This document shows, piece after piece, positions 27,936 to 37,564 of a stretch of DNA of 64,000 bases. This DNA comes from Acidobacteriota bacterium (GTDB lineage Bacteria > Acidobacteriota > Terriglobia > Terriglobales > Acidobacteriaceae), in assembly GCA_003225555.1 (NCBI GenBank), contig QIAM01000001.1, positions 60,894-124,893 on the forward strand. The letters run 5' to 3'. The notes under the pieces are model-generated. The model was not told the origin of the DNA. It searched no databases and worked only from the letters and a program-made list of their open reading frames with translations. The translations under genes were made by a program, and so were the position numbers. How positions within the stretch are numbered: the stretch's first letter is position 1; every line of letters starts with the position of its first letter.

Positions 27936-29338
27936 AGAAAATGTGGTCAGGACGCTTCCGTCAGCCGCTCGATCCTGAGTTCGAGCACTGGCAGCGTTCG
28001 TTCAGCTTCGACAAGCGTCTGCTGAAATATGAAATCGCAGCCAGCAGTGCGCACGCCCGTGCCCTGAAGAACGCTCGGATTCTATCTGCGGATGAATTGA
28101 TCAGTATCCTGGAAGGCCTGCAGCAGATCGGCGAGAAGGCCGCAACGTCTCCCGCATTTCTCGAGGACGACGAAGCCGAGGATGTCCACCACTTTGTCGA
28201 AAAGCAATTGGCCGCATTGATTGGCGATGTTGGCTATAAGCTACACAGCGGCCGCAGCCGCAATGAACAAATCGCGACCGACCTCCGCCTGTTCGTGCGG
28301 GCATCCATCGATGAATTGCGCGAAGAACTCGCAGTGTTCTGCGGGGTGCTCACCGATCGTGCCGAGCAGGCCGCCGACGCTGCTATGCCTGCCTACACTC
28401 ACCTGCAGCGGGCTGAACCCGTACTCGTGGCGCACTGGCTGTTGGCTTACGTTGAAGTGTGTCTTCGCGACGCCGACCGTCTCGCGGACTGCCGCAAGCG
28501 CCTGAACCTTTGTCCTCTAGGATCAGGCGCCGTAGCGGGCGCTACCCTACCGCTCGATCGCGAATTCATGTCCGAAACTCTCGGTTGCGACGGTCCTACC
28601 GCCAACAGCATCGATGCCACCAGCGACCGCGATTTTGCGCTCGAATTCGTGCAGGCACTTTCGCTCCTCGCCCTGCACCTGAGCCGATGGGCCGAAGAGA
28701 TGATCCTGTTTTCCAATCAGGAGTACGGATTCATCGGCTTGCCCGAGAGCTACTCCACCGGCAGCAGCGCAATGCCGCAGAAGAAGAATCCAGACCTGCT
28801 CGAACTGGTTCGCGGCAAAGCGGGCCGCGTTATTGGAAACGCTACCGCGCTCCTGATTACTCTGAAAGGCCTGCCGCTCGCTTACAACAAGGATCTGCAG
28901 GAAACGCAGGAACCGCTCTTCGACTCCTCCGACACAGTTTTGCAGCTATTGCCGCTGGTCACTGGCTGGATGAAAGCCGCAGAATTCCGTCACGAGCGAA
29001 TGCAGCAGGCCGCGCAGTCGGGATTCATGAACGCGTGGGCGGCTGCCACCTACCTCGTCAGACGCGGCGTTCCCTCGCGGCAGTCCCACGAGCAAGTCGG
29101 CAAGGCAGTGCAGATTGCTCTCGAAAAAAGCTGTGAGCTCCAGGGCCTTTCGCTCGAAGACTTGCGCTCCATCAATCCTGACTTCGGTCCGGATTTCTAC
29201 GAATCCCTGACTCTCGCCTCCGTGCTCGCGATTCACGACGTTCCCGGCGGGACAGCTCCCACCCGCGTCCAACCGGCGCTCAGCGCCGCCAGACAGAAAA
29301 TCGACTCCCTGCGAGAGGAGATCCATGCGCACGCGTAA
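27932..29338 (+). CDS. argH: Argininosuccinate lyase
   Basis: ATGA overlap; MWSGRF, LHSGRSRNEQIATDLRLF, GSSAMPQKKNPDLLEL signature. Confidence 0.96.
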   Translation: MKKMWSGRFRQPLDPEFEHWQRSFSFDKRLLKYEIAASSAHARALKNARILSADELISILEGLQQIGEKAATSPAFLEDDEAEDVHHFVEKQLAALIGDVGYKLHSGRSRNEQIATDLRLFVRASIDELREELAVFCGVLTDRAEQAADAAMPAYTHLQRAEPVLVAHWLLAYVEVCLRDADRLADCRKRLNLCPLGSGAVAGATLPLDREFMSETLGCDGPTANSIDATSDRDFALEFVQALSLLALHLSRWAEEMILFSNQEYGFIGLPESYSTGSSAMPQKKNPDLLELVRGKAGRVIGNATALLITLKGLPLAYNKDLQETQEPLFDSSDTVLQLLPLVTGWMKAAEFRHERMQQAAQSGFMNAWAAATYLVRRGVPSRQSHEQVGKAVQIALEKSCELQGLSLEDLRSINPDFGPDFYESLTLASVLAIHDVPGGTAPTRVQPALSAARQKIDSLREEIHAHA

Positions 29339-29843
29339 AGCCATCTTGCCCGACGCCAACCAGATTCATGATTTGATCGCAGGATATTCCGGCGACGGCA
29401 CGCTCTTGCCGCGCAACTTGGCGGAGATCTGCGAGAACGTACGCGACTTCGTGGTCCTCGAAGATGGTGGGCGCATCATCGGCTGCGGCGCGCTCCATCT
29501 ATACGGCACTCACCTCGCGGAGGTCCGTTCCATCACGGTCGCGCCCTGGGCCCAAGGCCGAGGTGGTGGAGGCCTGCTGGTAAAAAAGCTGCTGGCCGAA
29601 GCGAAGAAGCATCGCGTCACCTGCATCTGCCTGTTTACCCGCAGTCCGCAGTTCTTCGCGCGCCTGGGCTTTCAGGTCGCACACCGAGCCGACCTCCCCG
29701 ACAAGATCTACAAGGACTGTCACGTGTGCCCGCGCTTTCACTGCTGCGATGAGGTCGCAATGGTACGCGGTGAGCTTCCGAAATTCGCGATCCTGCCCGA
29801 GCCGGCGACCTTGCTGGTCAAGCTCCAAGGCATGAATGTGTAG
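29325..29843 (+). CDS. GNAT N-acetyltransferase, probable N-acetylglutamate synthase (short ArgA-type)
   Basis: Overlaps the 3' end of argH; HLAEVRSITVAPWAQGRGGGGLLVKKLL; conserved C-terminal CHVCPRFHCCDEVAM. Confidence 0.8.
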   Translation: MRTRKAILPDANQIHDLIAGYSGDGTLLPRNLAEICENVRDFVVLEDGGRIIGCGALHLYGTHLAEVRSITVAPWAQGRGGGGLLVKKLLAEAKKHRVTCICLFTRSPQFFARLGFQVAHRADLPDKIYKDCHVCPRFHCCDEVAMVRGELPKFAILPEPATLLVKLQGMNV

Positions 29844-29861
29844 ATTCAGGGCGCGACAACC

Positions 29862-31043
29862 CTAGTTGAGGGCTTGGGCCCCATCTTCCGCTGAACAGAT
29901 ATAGACGTTGGGCTGGATTCCGATCGCATCTTGATAGCGCCTGGCAATCCGCTCGGCAAAATGATCGGCATTTGCTGAATGCACCAGATTCACAGTGCAG
30001 CCGCCAAATCCGCCCCCCGTCATGCGCCCGCCGCAGTAGCCAGGCAAACCTTCCGCGGCCTCGACCATGACGTCCAATTCGCGGCAGCTGACTTCATACA
30101 AATCGCGCAGGCTGCGATGCGAATCGCGCATCAACTCACCCACCCGCGTCAGGTTCCCCTCGGTCAGAGACGCAACCGCATCCAACACGCGCTGGTTCTC
30201 CCGGACAATATGCGAGCATCGTTTGTAGACGTTTACAGGAAGGTCGTTTTCATGCCGCTCCAACAACTCGCCCGTCACGTCCCTGAGAGCGCGAATCTTA
30301 GGATCCCAACGCGCAAGGATTCTCGCCCCTTCTTCGCACTCCGCGCGGCGGGTGTTGTAGCTACCGCTGGCGAGAGCATGTTTTACCATCGTGTTGCAAA
30401 CGACGAGGCGGATGTCCGGCGGCAACGGCACCAATTTGAACGCCAACGAACGGCAGTCCAGAAAAAATGCATGTCCCGCCTTTCCCATGCAGGAGACAAA
30501 CTGGTCCATGATCCCTACTCTTGCGCCGACAAAAGTGTTCTCCGCCCGCTGACAAAGTTTGGCGACTTCAGCCAGGGCCAGTCGATCGCCATTCAAGTCC
30601 AAAAACGCGAGGGCGCTTGCGACTTCAACGGCTGCTGAGGAACTTAGTCCTGCGCCAATTGGCACGTCCCCGCGCACAAGCACGTTTGCGCCTCGGAGCG
30701 GATGTCCGTCCTGCTGAAGCAGAGAAGTCACACCCAAGACGTAGTCGCACCACGCGCCGACGCGGCTCGTGGGCAGGTGATCGAGATCAAATTCAAAGTC
30801 TCCGTCGAATTCTTCCGAGCGGACAACCAGCTTTCTGTCAGACCGGGGCGCGATCGCCACTTGCGTGAAGAACCCGATGGCTGCCGGCATCACGTAGCCG
30901 TCGTTGTAGTCCGTGTGTTCTCCAATTAAATTGACGCGGCCAGGAGCACGAAAAATCCTCGGTTGGCTGCCAAAGATCTTCTCGAAGTCACCCGCCAATT
31001 CAGAGGCTTTCATTTGAGAGGGAGCGACCGACGCAGGGTCCAT
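29862..31043 (-). CDS. galK: Galactokinase
   Basis: RAPGRVNLIGEHTDYNDGYVMP; GDVPIGAGLSSSAAVEVA; GGRMTGGGFGGCTVNLV. Confidence 0.94.
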   Translation of the reverse strand: MDPASVAPSQMKASELAGDFEKIFGSQPRIFRAPGRVNLIGEHTDYNDGYVMPAAIGFFTQVAIAPRSDRKLVVRSEEFDGDFEFDLDHLPTSRVGAWCDYVLGVTSLLQQDGHPLRGANVLVRGDVPIGAGLSSSAAVEVASALAFLDLNGDRLALAEVAKLCQRAENTFVGARVGIMDQFVSCMGKAGHAFFLDCRSLAFKLVPLPPDIRLVVCNTMVKHALASGSYNTRRAECEEGARILARWDPKIRALRDVTGELLERHENDLPVNVYKRCSHIVRENQRVLDAVASLTEGNLTRVGELMRDSHRSLRDLYEVSCRELDVMVEAAEGLPGYCGGRMTGGGFGGCTVNLVHSANADHFAERIARRYQDAIGIQPNVYICSAEDGAQALN

Positions 31044-31223
31044 GCTTGTTGAGTATAAAACGAAGATTGGTGGGAGCTTGAAAAAGCTGATAGAAAGGCG
31101 GAAGCGTACCCACGAATCAGCGCGGCTCTGTGTGCCTGGCCGCACACGGCCTGGGTTCGGGGCGAGCACCGACAGCGTCCGATCCTGCTCTAGCGGACGG
31201 GCACTCTCTCAAGGAATTCGAGC

Positions 31224-31577
31224 CTATGGCTGTTGCCGTGCCTCAGCCGTCAGATCACGCTCGATGCTTGTCGGACGCCGCAAGGGCCACTGCTCCGAAC
31301 TAATCACCGGCCGCCGTTCGACGGTGCCGATCACCGGTGCCTCGTCCATGCCGTCTGAATAGGCCCTGGACACAAAGCGTTGCTCGCCGCACAGGCGGTC
31401 GATCAACCGCTGTTGCCGGCGGGTCAGCACGGCATGAGGGAGAATCGGGAAGTTGCGGAACATCCAGATCAGATATACACGCTGACGGAATGAAGGCATT
31501 ACATAACGAGGACCAATGGGTGTCTGCACTCGCACCACTCCATCGGCCAGTTTTTCGATCCACATACCTGGGCCCAC
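31224..31577 (-). CDS. Hypothetical protein
   Basis: 117-aa ORF, GPRYVMPSFRQRVYLIWMFRNFPILPHAVLT. Confidence 0.55.
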   Translation of the reverse strand: MGPGMWIEKLADGVVRVQTPIGPRYVMPSFRQRVYLIWMFRNFPILPHAVLTRRQQRLIDRLCGEQRFVSRAYSDGMDEAPVIGTVERRPVISSEQWPLRRPTSIERDLTAEARQQP

Positions 31578-31786
31578 CTGTACCTGAAATTGGCCAGAGC
31601 AATTCTAGGGCCGCCATTATTGCACTACTGGCGAGGCAATGGGAAGCCCTTTTTCAAAGATTTCTTAGGCTCCTAACGGAGGGATGGGCTTTGCCCCGTC
31701 GAAATGGGGCATTTTCGGGAATCCGTACCGCCCCGGCAGTCCAAAATAGGACGCGGCACCCTTCTCAACGCGACAGATTAGAGGAT

Positions 31787-32170
31787 TCAAATCGACACTT
31801 CCGGCAACAAGTCCATGCGCCGGATCTGCGCCGCCACCCCGAACTCCTGCCCAGACTCCTCGACTCGAACAACCGTCGCCTGGCAGCACACCCAGCACTT
31901 CTCTCCCGAGGTAAGCTCCGGCGGAAGGATCAGCACCAACTCGACGTCGGTACCGGCCTCGATGCGCGACTCGGTGTAGAGGAAAATTCCGTTGCTGCTG
32001 ACGTCGCGGGTCTGAGCTGAGTGCTCGGCTCCGAGGGCGGTACGCATGCGCGTCGGCACCCGGGTTGCGATTCTTCTTCCCGAGCGTCGCTCGCCACTGG
32101 CCTTCATGAGAGTGGGAACAACTCTACACCAAGGGCCGCCGATTACACGAGCAATCGATGAACGGGTCAC
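31787..32170 (-). CDS. PilZ-domain protein
   Basis: RRSGRRIATRVPTRM..., TRDVSSNGIFLYTESRIEAGTDVELVLILP (RxxxR and DxSxxG motifs). Confidence 0.75.
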   Translation of the reverse strand: MTRSSIARVIGGPWCRVVPTLMKASGERRSGRRIATRVPTRMRTALGAEHSAQTRDVSSNGIFLYTESRIEAGTDVELVLILPPELTSGEKCWVCCQATVVRVEESGQEFGVAAQIRRMDLLPEVSI

Positions 32171-32177
32171 GAACCAA

Positions 32178-33653
32178 CTAGACGATCGGCCTCTTCAAGC
32201 GCACTGCCGGCACAACCAGGGCCTGCTCCAGGGTCGGTACATTCGTGCTGCGCAGCTTGGCTTCTATCTCGTGCAGCTTGTCAACCTGGCTGGTCTGGTA
32301 GTAAGCCTGTACCAGCAACTCCATGGTGAACGGATTGTCGCGATCTTCTTCCAGGTGCGCGATGGCGTCTTCGTACTTCTTCTGGTCCATCAACAGCGTG
32401 CCGGCTGCCCCATGATACGAGCTCTGAATCACCCGGTTGCGGCTGGCCGTCGCCATCGCTTCGAGCTCCTTCAGAGACTTATCGGCTAGCGGATGATTTC
32501 CCCCTCGATCCGCACGCACTGCGACGTTGCGCAGGATGCGCGACAATTCCTCATCGTGGTCCGACTTCGAGATCGTGCTGTTGTGGCCGAGCGCATCTTC
32601 CGCAGACTTCAGATATTTCAGCGCCACGTTATCGTCCGCCTGATACTCGCCCATATGACGGAACGCCTGCGCTTCCTGCAAATCCTGCCCCTTCGCATGT
32701 CCGGTTGCGGCAAGCTCGGCAAAATCCTTGTCGGCGTCCGCATACTTCCCGTCGCGGACCCAGGTCATCGCCCGTTGCATGCCATAAGTCAGCCGGTCCG
32801 CCTCATTGTGCGAGAAGCGGATTGCCTTGTCGTACTCGGTCCGCGCCTGTGCTTCATCTCCCATCAGCGCGTAGGTATCTCCCAGCCCGAGTTGTGAAGT
32901 CACGAAATCCGGATCAATCTTCAGCGCGAGGTGATAGTGCTTCAGGGATCCCTGGTAGTCTCCCGCCATTCTCAGCAACTCGCCATAGGAATCCTGCGGA
33001 TTCGGCTCCTTCGGCAGCAGGGCCACATACCGTTCCATTGCGGCCAGGGCCTTGGCAAATTGCTGGTGGCGAGCGTCCACATAGGCCAGATCGTTCAGCG
33101 CCGCCGGAAAATTCTTGTCGATTCGCAGAGCCTTCTCGAGCAACCTCTGCGCCTGATCGTCGCCGTTTTCTGCCATGAGCCAGTTGGCAGCCAGATAGAG
33201 CAAGTGCTTGTCCCTGGGATACATCTCCAGCAGATCGTTCATTGCCGAGATGCCGCCGATAAAGTCGCCTTCCTGCACCTTGGCGATCCAAGCCACCATC
33301 AGTTGCTCCCCGGGAGTCAACTTGGGTGCCAGTTCTTTGGCCTTGGCGCGTGCCGCGCTAACTTCCTGGGGATTCCCACTGTTGAAAGCAATCCAGGCCC
33401 AAGCGACCGCCAGGTTTGGATCCTCCTGAACCGCGGCCCGCCATTCCTCATTGCAACGCTCCAGATACAGGTTCTCGTAATCCGCCATGCCCTTTTCGTA
33501 GAGTTCGCGAGCCTTGGCCGAAGAAGTCGTGACCGGCATGATCGTGGACTTTGATTTCTCCACATGATGCGCAGATACCGGCGCAACACCACACAGACCA
33601 AGTATTAGGACGGCGCAAATCGTCGTAGCCAGGGCACAATTCGAGCGACGCAT
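32178..33653 (-). CDS. Secreted tetratricopeptide-repeat protein
   Basis: Signal-like N-terminus; repeated TPR helices (ALNDLAYVDARHQQFAKALAAMERYVAL, LGLGDTYALMGDEAQARTEYDKAI). Confidence 0.85.
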   Translation of the reverse strand: MRRSNCALATTICAVLILGLCGVAPVSAHHVEKSKSTIMPVTTSSAKARELYEKGMADYENLYLERCNEEWRAAVQEDPNLAVAWAWIAFNSGNPQEVSAARAKAKELAPKLTPGEQLMVAWIAKVQEGDFIGGISAMNDLLEMYPRDKHLLYLAANWLMAENGDDQAQRLLEKALRIDKNFPAALNDLAYVDARHQQFAKALAAMERYVALLPKEPNPQDSYGELLRMAGDYQGSLKHYHLALKIDPDFVTSQLGLGDTYALMGDEAQARTEYDKAIRFSHNEADRLTYGMQRAMTWVRDGKYADADKDFAELAATGHAKGQDLQEAQAFRHMGEYQADDNVALKYLKSAEDALGHNSTISKSDHDEELSRILRNVAVRADRGGNHPLADKSLKELEAMATASRNRVIQSSYHGAAGTLLMDQKKYEDAIAHLEEDRDNPFTMELLVQAYYQTSQVDKLHEIEAKLRSTNVPTLEQALVVPAVRLKRPIV

Positions 33654-33852
33654 CGGAGTCTCCGGAACAGAGCTTTAGATATTCTGGGGAGGATACAGAA
33701 TGAAGGTTAGCACCCGTCGAATCAGCCTCGTAGTGACCAAAGACGTAAGACGGGCGGGAACAAGTTCCGGGTGGTGGCGCGCTGGTGTGGCGCGGGCGCC
33801 TCGCCCGCGTTTGGACGAGGCCACGAATGCAAGCCCTTGCCCGTCACCCACC

Positions 33853-33881
33853 AAAAAAGCCCCTGCCAGGAAGGCAGGGGC
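33853..33881 (-). terminator. Rho-independent terminator for the Oar-like receptor gene
   Basis: Minus strand GCCCCTGCC-ttcct-GGCAGGGGC-TTTTTT. Confidence 0.88.
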
Positions 33882-33907
33882 CCAAACGAGACGGTTGTCA
33901 CTCGTTG

Positions 33908-36900
33908 CTAGAAAAGAATCTTCAATCCCAACTGCATGTTGAACGCCTCGCCGGGGCCGATGCCAGGGGCACCGTTGAAGTCGCCGATCGTATCGGCGAT
34001 GACGCCGCCGCCGGGACTCGTAGCACCCACGCCGGAAGCCAGGTTGACCCGGTTGAACGTGTTGAACATCTCAACGCGGAACTGCGCCCTAACGCGTTCC
34101 GTGATCGGGATGTTCTTGAACACAGACAGATCCACGGCGGAGAAGCCGGGCCCGTAAATCTGGTTGCGGCGCAGCGTGCCCAAGCCGGATGACGGGACAA
34201 AGGCGGCCGGATTGATCCAAGTAACACCACTCTTGTTGAAGGCATGTGAAACGCCGGCGAACGGGTTACCGACCAGGTCGTAGCCGGGACGAATTCCGTC
34301 AAGGGGCTGCCCTCCGTGGAAGGTCATCAGGCTGTTTACTGCCCAGCCATGGGTGAGCAACTTGGGGCCGTGGCTGGAACCCGGAATATCCCAGGTGAGG
34401 GTGGCCGAGAAGTTGTGGCGGGTGTCGAAGTCTCCATTGCCATACTCAGCCTTGAGGTTCGTGCTGTCCCGAGGGATCGCACCACGGTACGCAGTGATCT
34501 CGTCCAAAGCATGGGCCCAGGTGTAAACAAACTGCGAGCTCAGTCCGTGCCATGCCCTGAGGCGCAACGTGCTCTGCAGCGCGTTGTAGTTCGAGGTACC
34601 GATGCTGTTGAGCTGGTTCATGCCGCCGTAATTCGGATACTGCGCGGCATATTGGCCGAACTGGTTGATGTCCAGCATGATCGAGAGTTTGCGGCCCTCG
34701 CTGCCTACGTAGCCCACCTGCCAAACAGCCATGCCATTGCCAAAGCTCTTCTGGACGTTCAGGTTGTAGTTGAAGAAATAGGGCGCGCGGAAGTTCTGGC
34801 TGACGGAGAAGACGTCGAAGACAGAGGTACCGCAGTTCGGATCGGTGGCGGCATCGCCGGTCACGCAAGTGGAGACACCGGGGAAAATATACGTGTTCGG
34901 CTGCCATTGAAGTGCACCAGTGGAATAGGTGGAAACGGCCGAAGGACCAGCCGGGTTGTCTTCCAGACCATCGGCAGCGTTCGGCGGACGGAAGTCCAGG
35001 AACGGGTTCATGTTGATTTGGTCGTAATACACACCTATGCCACCGCGGATGACCAAGTCTTCCCTGCTCGTGGGCTGATAGGCGAAGCCCAGCCGAGGAG
35101 AAAAATTGTTCTTGTCGCCGGGGAAGATGTCGCTGATGCCATTGCCCTGAATCTTGATTCCGCCCGCGGACGGAATAAAGACTGCCAGGTCCTTGCTTCC
35201 GTTGTGCAGGGGTCCAAAGTAATCCCAGCGCAGTCCCCAGTTAAAGTTGAGTCTGCGCGTGACCTGCCAGGAATCCGAGCCGAAGAAATCAAAGCTGTTG
35301 ACTACTACTTTGCGCTCCGCGTTGCCCACGGCGATCGTGGATGACGCGACGTCGCCGGCCAGGAAATCGGCCAAGGCGATGGTACTGAAGCAGCGCTGAT
35401 CGGTGGGATCGACACAGCTGCCTGCCCAGGGTCCCTGGGTTCCGTCAAACGTGAACTGTCCCCGCGAATGGCGGAAGTAGAACTCATCCACGTGCGCCTG
35501 GCGCATTTCCCCGCCGAAGCGGAACTGGTGCTTGCCCACGTTGTAAGAAAGTACGTCGCTCAGCATGCCAGTGATGTCGTTGCGGCCTGAGGGATGCGTG
35601 ATTCCCACCTGTTCAAACCCAGAAATAGAAATGCCGGGCGCGCCCAGGATGGGCTGCCCGTGAATGAGCGCATCAGGGCTTGTGAAGAGGCCCATGGCGT
35701 GGGTATCGAAGCTGTGATTGGCGTCGTTGAAGACTTGATTGAAATAATTGACCCCAAACAGGAGCTGGTTTGTCGTCCTTGGGCTCAGGGCGGAATTCAA
35801 GACCGCCGAATAATTCTGCAGGTGAATCGGCGCCTTTTCGAAATAATACGAGAGGTTCGAACTGGCCGTGGCCAGCGCGAGACTGGCGCCAAGCGGGGCA
35901 ATCTGGTCGCCCTGTCCATTAAACGCACGAAGCATGAGGTGATGCTTATCGCTGAAGTTATGGTCCAGTTTTAGATTGCCGTTGTAGCTGTATCCGATGG
36001 AAGGAACGTTACCGAAAAAGTTGCCTACCTTGTAGTCGAGGTTCGACTGTGTGATGCTGCTCGGCCACAGCGAGTTAATCAGGTTGGTTGAAATTGAGCT
36101 TTCAGGGACGCCATCGTTACTCAGCAGAGCGCGGGCATTAGCGATGTATTCCGCGGAAGGCTCAGTAGCAAGTCCGGAAACGCTAATCACATACCGCTGC
36201 TTTTCGAACGTCAGGAAGTAAAAAGTCTTATCTTTGATAATCGGTCCGCCAACGGAAAACCCGAAATTATAGTTTCGCAGTTCCGGCTTCTTCACGCCGG
36301 AAGGAGTAAACGGCGAGGCTGCCCCAAAGGCTTCGTTGCGGTTGAAGTAGTAAGCGGAACCGTGGAGCTGGTTCGTGCCCGACCTGAGGACGACGTTGAC
36401 AATCCCACCGGCGTTGCGACCGCCCTCGGCCCCGGATTGGGTCTGGGCGGCGAATTCGTCGATCGCATCCAAGGGCATAATCGTTCCGGCGATCCCGGAG
36501 ACGCCGCCCTGGTTGACTGCGGGAATGTTATGCCAGAGGTCATTGTTGTCCACGCCGTCAATCTGCCAGTTCATCTGGTTGGCGCGGGTTCCGTTCATCG
36601 AGCCGAAGCCGCCCACGGAGTACCCGCCGTAGCCCGGCTGGACAGCAGCGAACTGGGTGAAGTCGCGACCGTTCATCGGCACGTCCTGGACCGCCTCGGT
36701 GGTCAGGATATTGTCTTGGGTGGCGGTGGTCGTATCGAGAGTCAGCGCAGCCGCGGAAACTTCCACCACGGTCGTGCCCGCCGATCCGGCGGACAGCTTC
36801 ACAGGAACGGTATACGCACCTCCCGCCGTGACCGCGACATTATCGATGGCCGTCGGTCGAAACCCGGAGGCAGAAACTTCAATCTTGTACGTCCCCAGCG

Positions 36901-37111
36901 GCAGGTCCTGGAAGGCGAACTGACCATCGCTGGTGCTCACGGTACTCAGCGTGACCCCGGTGCCGCTATTCGTGGCCTTGACATTGGCTCCGGCGACCAC
37001 AGCTCCCGACGGATCGGTTACGGTACCGTTGATGGCGCCGCGAAATGTCTGCGCGTATCCGAACACCCCAAGCAGCACTACTACGACAATAAGACCTAAT
37101 GTACGTCTCAT
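33908..37111 (-). CDS. TonB-dependent receptor-like protein with N-terminal carboxypeptidase-regulatory domain (Oar-like)
   Basis: Signal; GAINGTVTDPSGAVVAGANVKATNSGTG..., VPMNGRDFTQFAAVQPGY plug; C-terminal beta-barrel ending in FNMQLGLKILF. Confidence 0.9.
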   Translation of the reverse strand: MRRTLGLIVVVVLLGVFGYAQTFRGAINGTVTDPSGAVVAGANVKATNSGTGVTLSTVSTSDGQFAFQDLPLGTYKIEVSASGFRPTAIDNVAVTAGGAYTVPVKLSAGSAGTTVVEVSAAALTLDTTTATQDNILTTEAVQDVPMNGRDFTQFAAVQPGYGGYSVGGFGSMNGTRANQMNWQIDGVDNNDLWHNIPAVNQGGVSGIAGTIMPLDAIDEFAAQTQSGAEGGRNAGGIVNVVLRSGTNQLHGSAYYFNRNEAFGAASPFTPSGVKKPELRNYNFGFSVGGPIIKDKTFYFLTFEKQRYVISVSGLATEPSAEYIANARALLSNDGVPESSISTNLINSLWPSSITQSNLDYKVGNFFGNVPSIGYSYNGNLKLDHNFSDKHHLMLRAFNGQGDQIAPLGASLALATASSNLSYYFEKAPIHLQNYSAVLNSALSPRTTNQLLFGVNYFNQVFNDANHSFDTHAMGLFTSPDALIHGQPILGAPGISISGFEQVGITHPSGRNDITGMLSDVLSYNVGKHQFRFGGEMRQAHVDEFYFRHSRGQFTFDGTQGPWAGSCVDPTDQRCFSTIALADFLAGDVASSTIAVGNAERKVVVNSFDFFGSDSWQVTRRLNFNWGLRWDYFGPLHNGSKDLAVFIPSAGGIKIQGNGISDIFPGDKNNFSPRLGFAYQPTSREDLVIRGGIGVYYDQINMNPFLDFRPPNAADGLEDNPAGPSAVSTYSTGALQWQPNTYIFPGVSTCVTGDAATDPNCGTSVFDVFSVSQNFRAPYFFNYNLNVQKSFGNGMAVWQVGYVGSEGRKLSIMLDINQFGQYAAQYPNYGGMNQLNSIGTSNYNALQSTLRLRAWHGLSSQFVYTWAHALDEITAYRGAIPRDSTNLKAEYGNGDFDTRHNFSATLTWDIPGSSHGPKLLTHGWAVNSLMTFHGGQPLDGIRPGYDLVGNPFAGVSHAFNKSGVTWINPAAFVPSSGLGTLRRNQIYGPGFSAVDLSVFKNIPITERVRAQFRVEMFNTFNRVNLASGVGATSPGGGVIADTIGDFNGAPGIGPGEAFNMQLGLKILF

Positions 37112-37564
37112 ATACCCTCCACCCTCATCTCTCTTTTCGGCAGTATTCCCCCAGCGCGGCTGGCTTTCTTGCACCTGAGGGGGATCGGTTTTCTCTTTCG
37201 TTGCAGGTTACGAACCAAATCGCAATCGGCTTGCAAGTACCTCTATTTAAATTACTTAGCGAGCGGAAAAGGCAGATAGAATTCCATTAGCTGTACATTG
37301 CGATCCGCTGTTATATGGAAATCTGAAGAATGTAACTGCCGGAGGGGGAATTCCGGGTTCGATCCGCAGCGATGCACTTAATGGCTCCTGACTCTATCCA
37401 AAGCAAGGGGAGGACGTCAACTTGGAAATTTCGGAGGGATGCAAAGACTCAAGATAGGCCGCAGAAATCCCCTCAAGGGACGAGCAGCCACACAAAATCA
37501 CTTGTTTGCTCGAATCCGCGTCCGCAAAGTAATTCGCAGGCATGGCTCCGGCAATCGCCAGTAA

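Noticed and set aside
34316-35344. 342-aa plus-strand ORF inside the TonB receptor gene
   Set aside because: Antisense to a well-supported beta-barrel coding sequence
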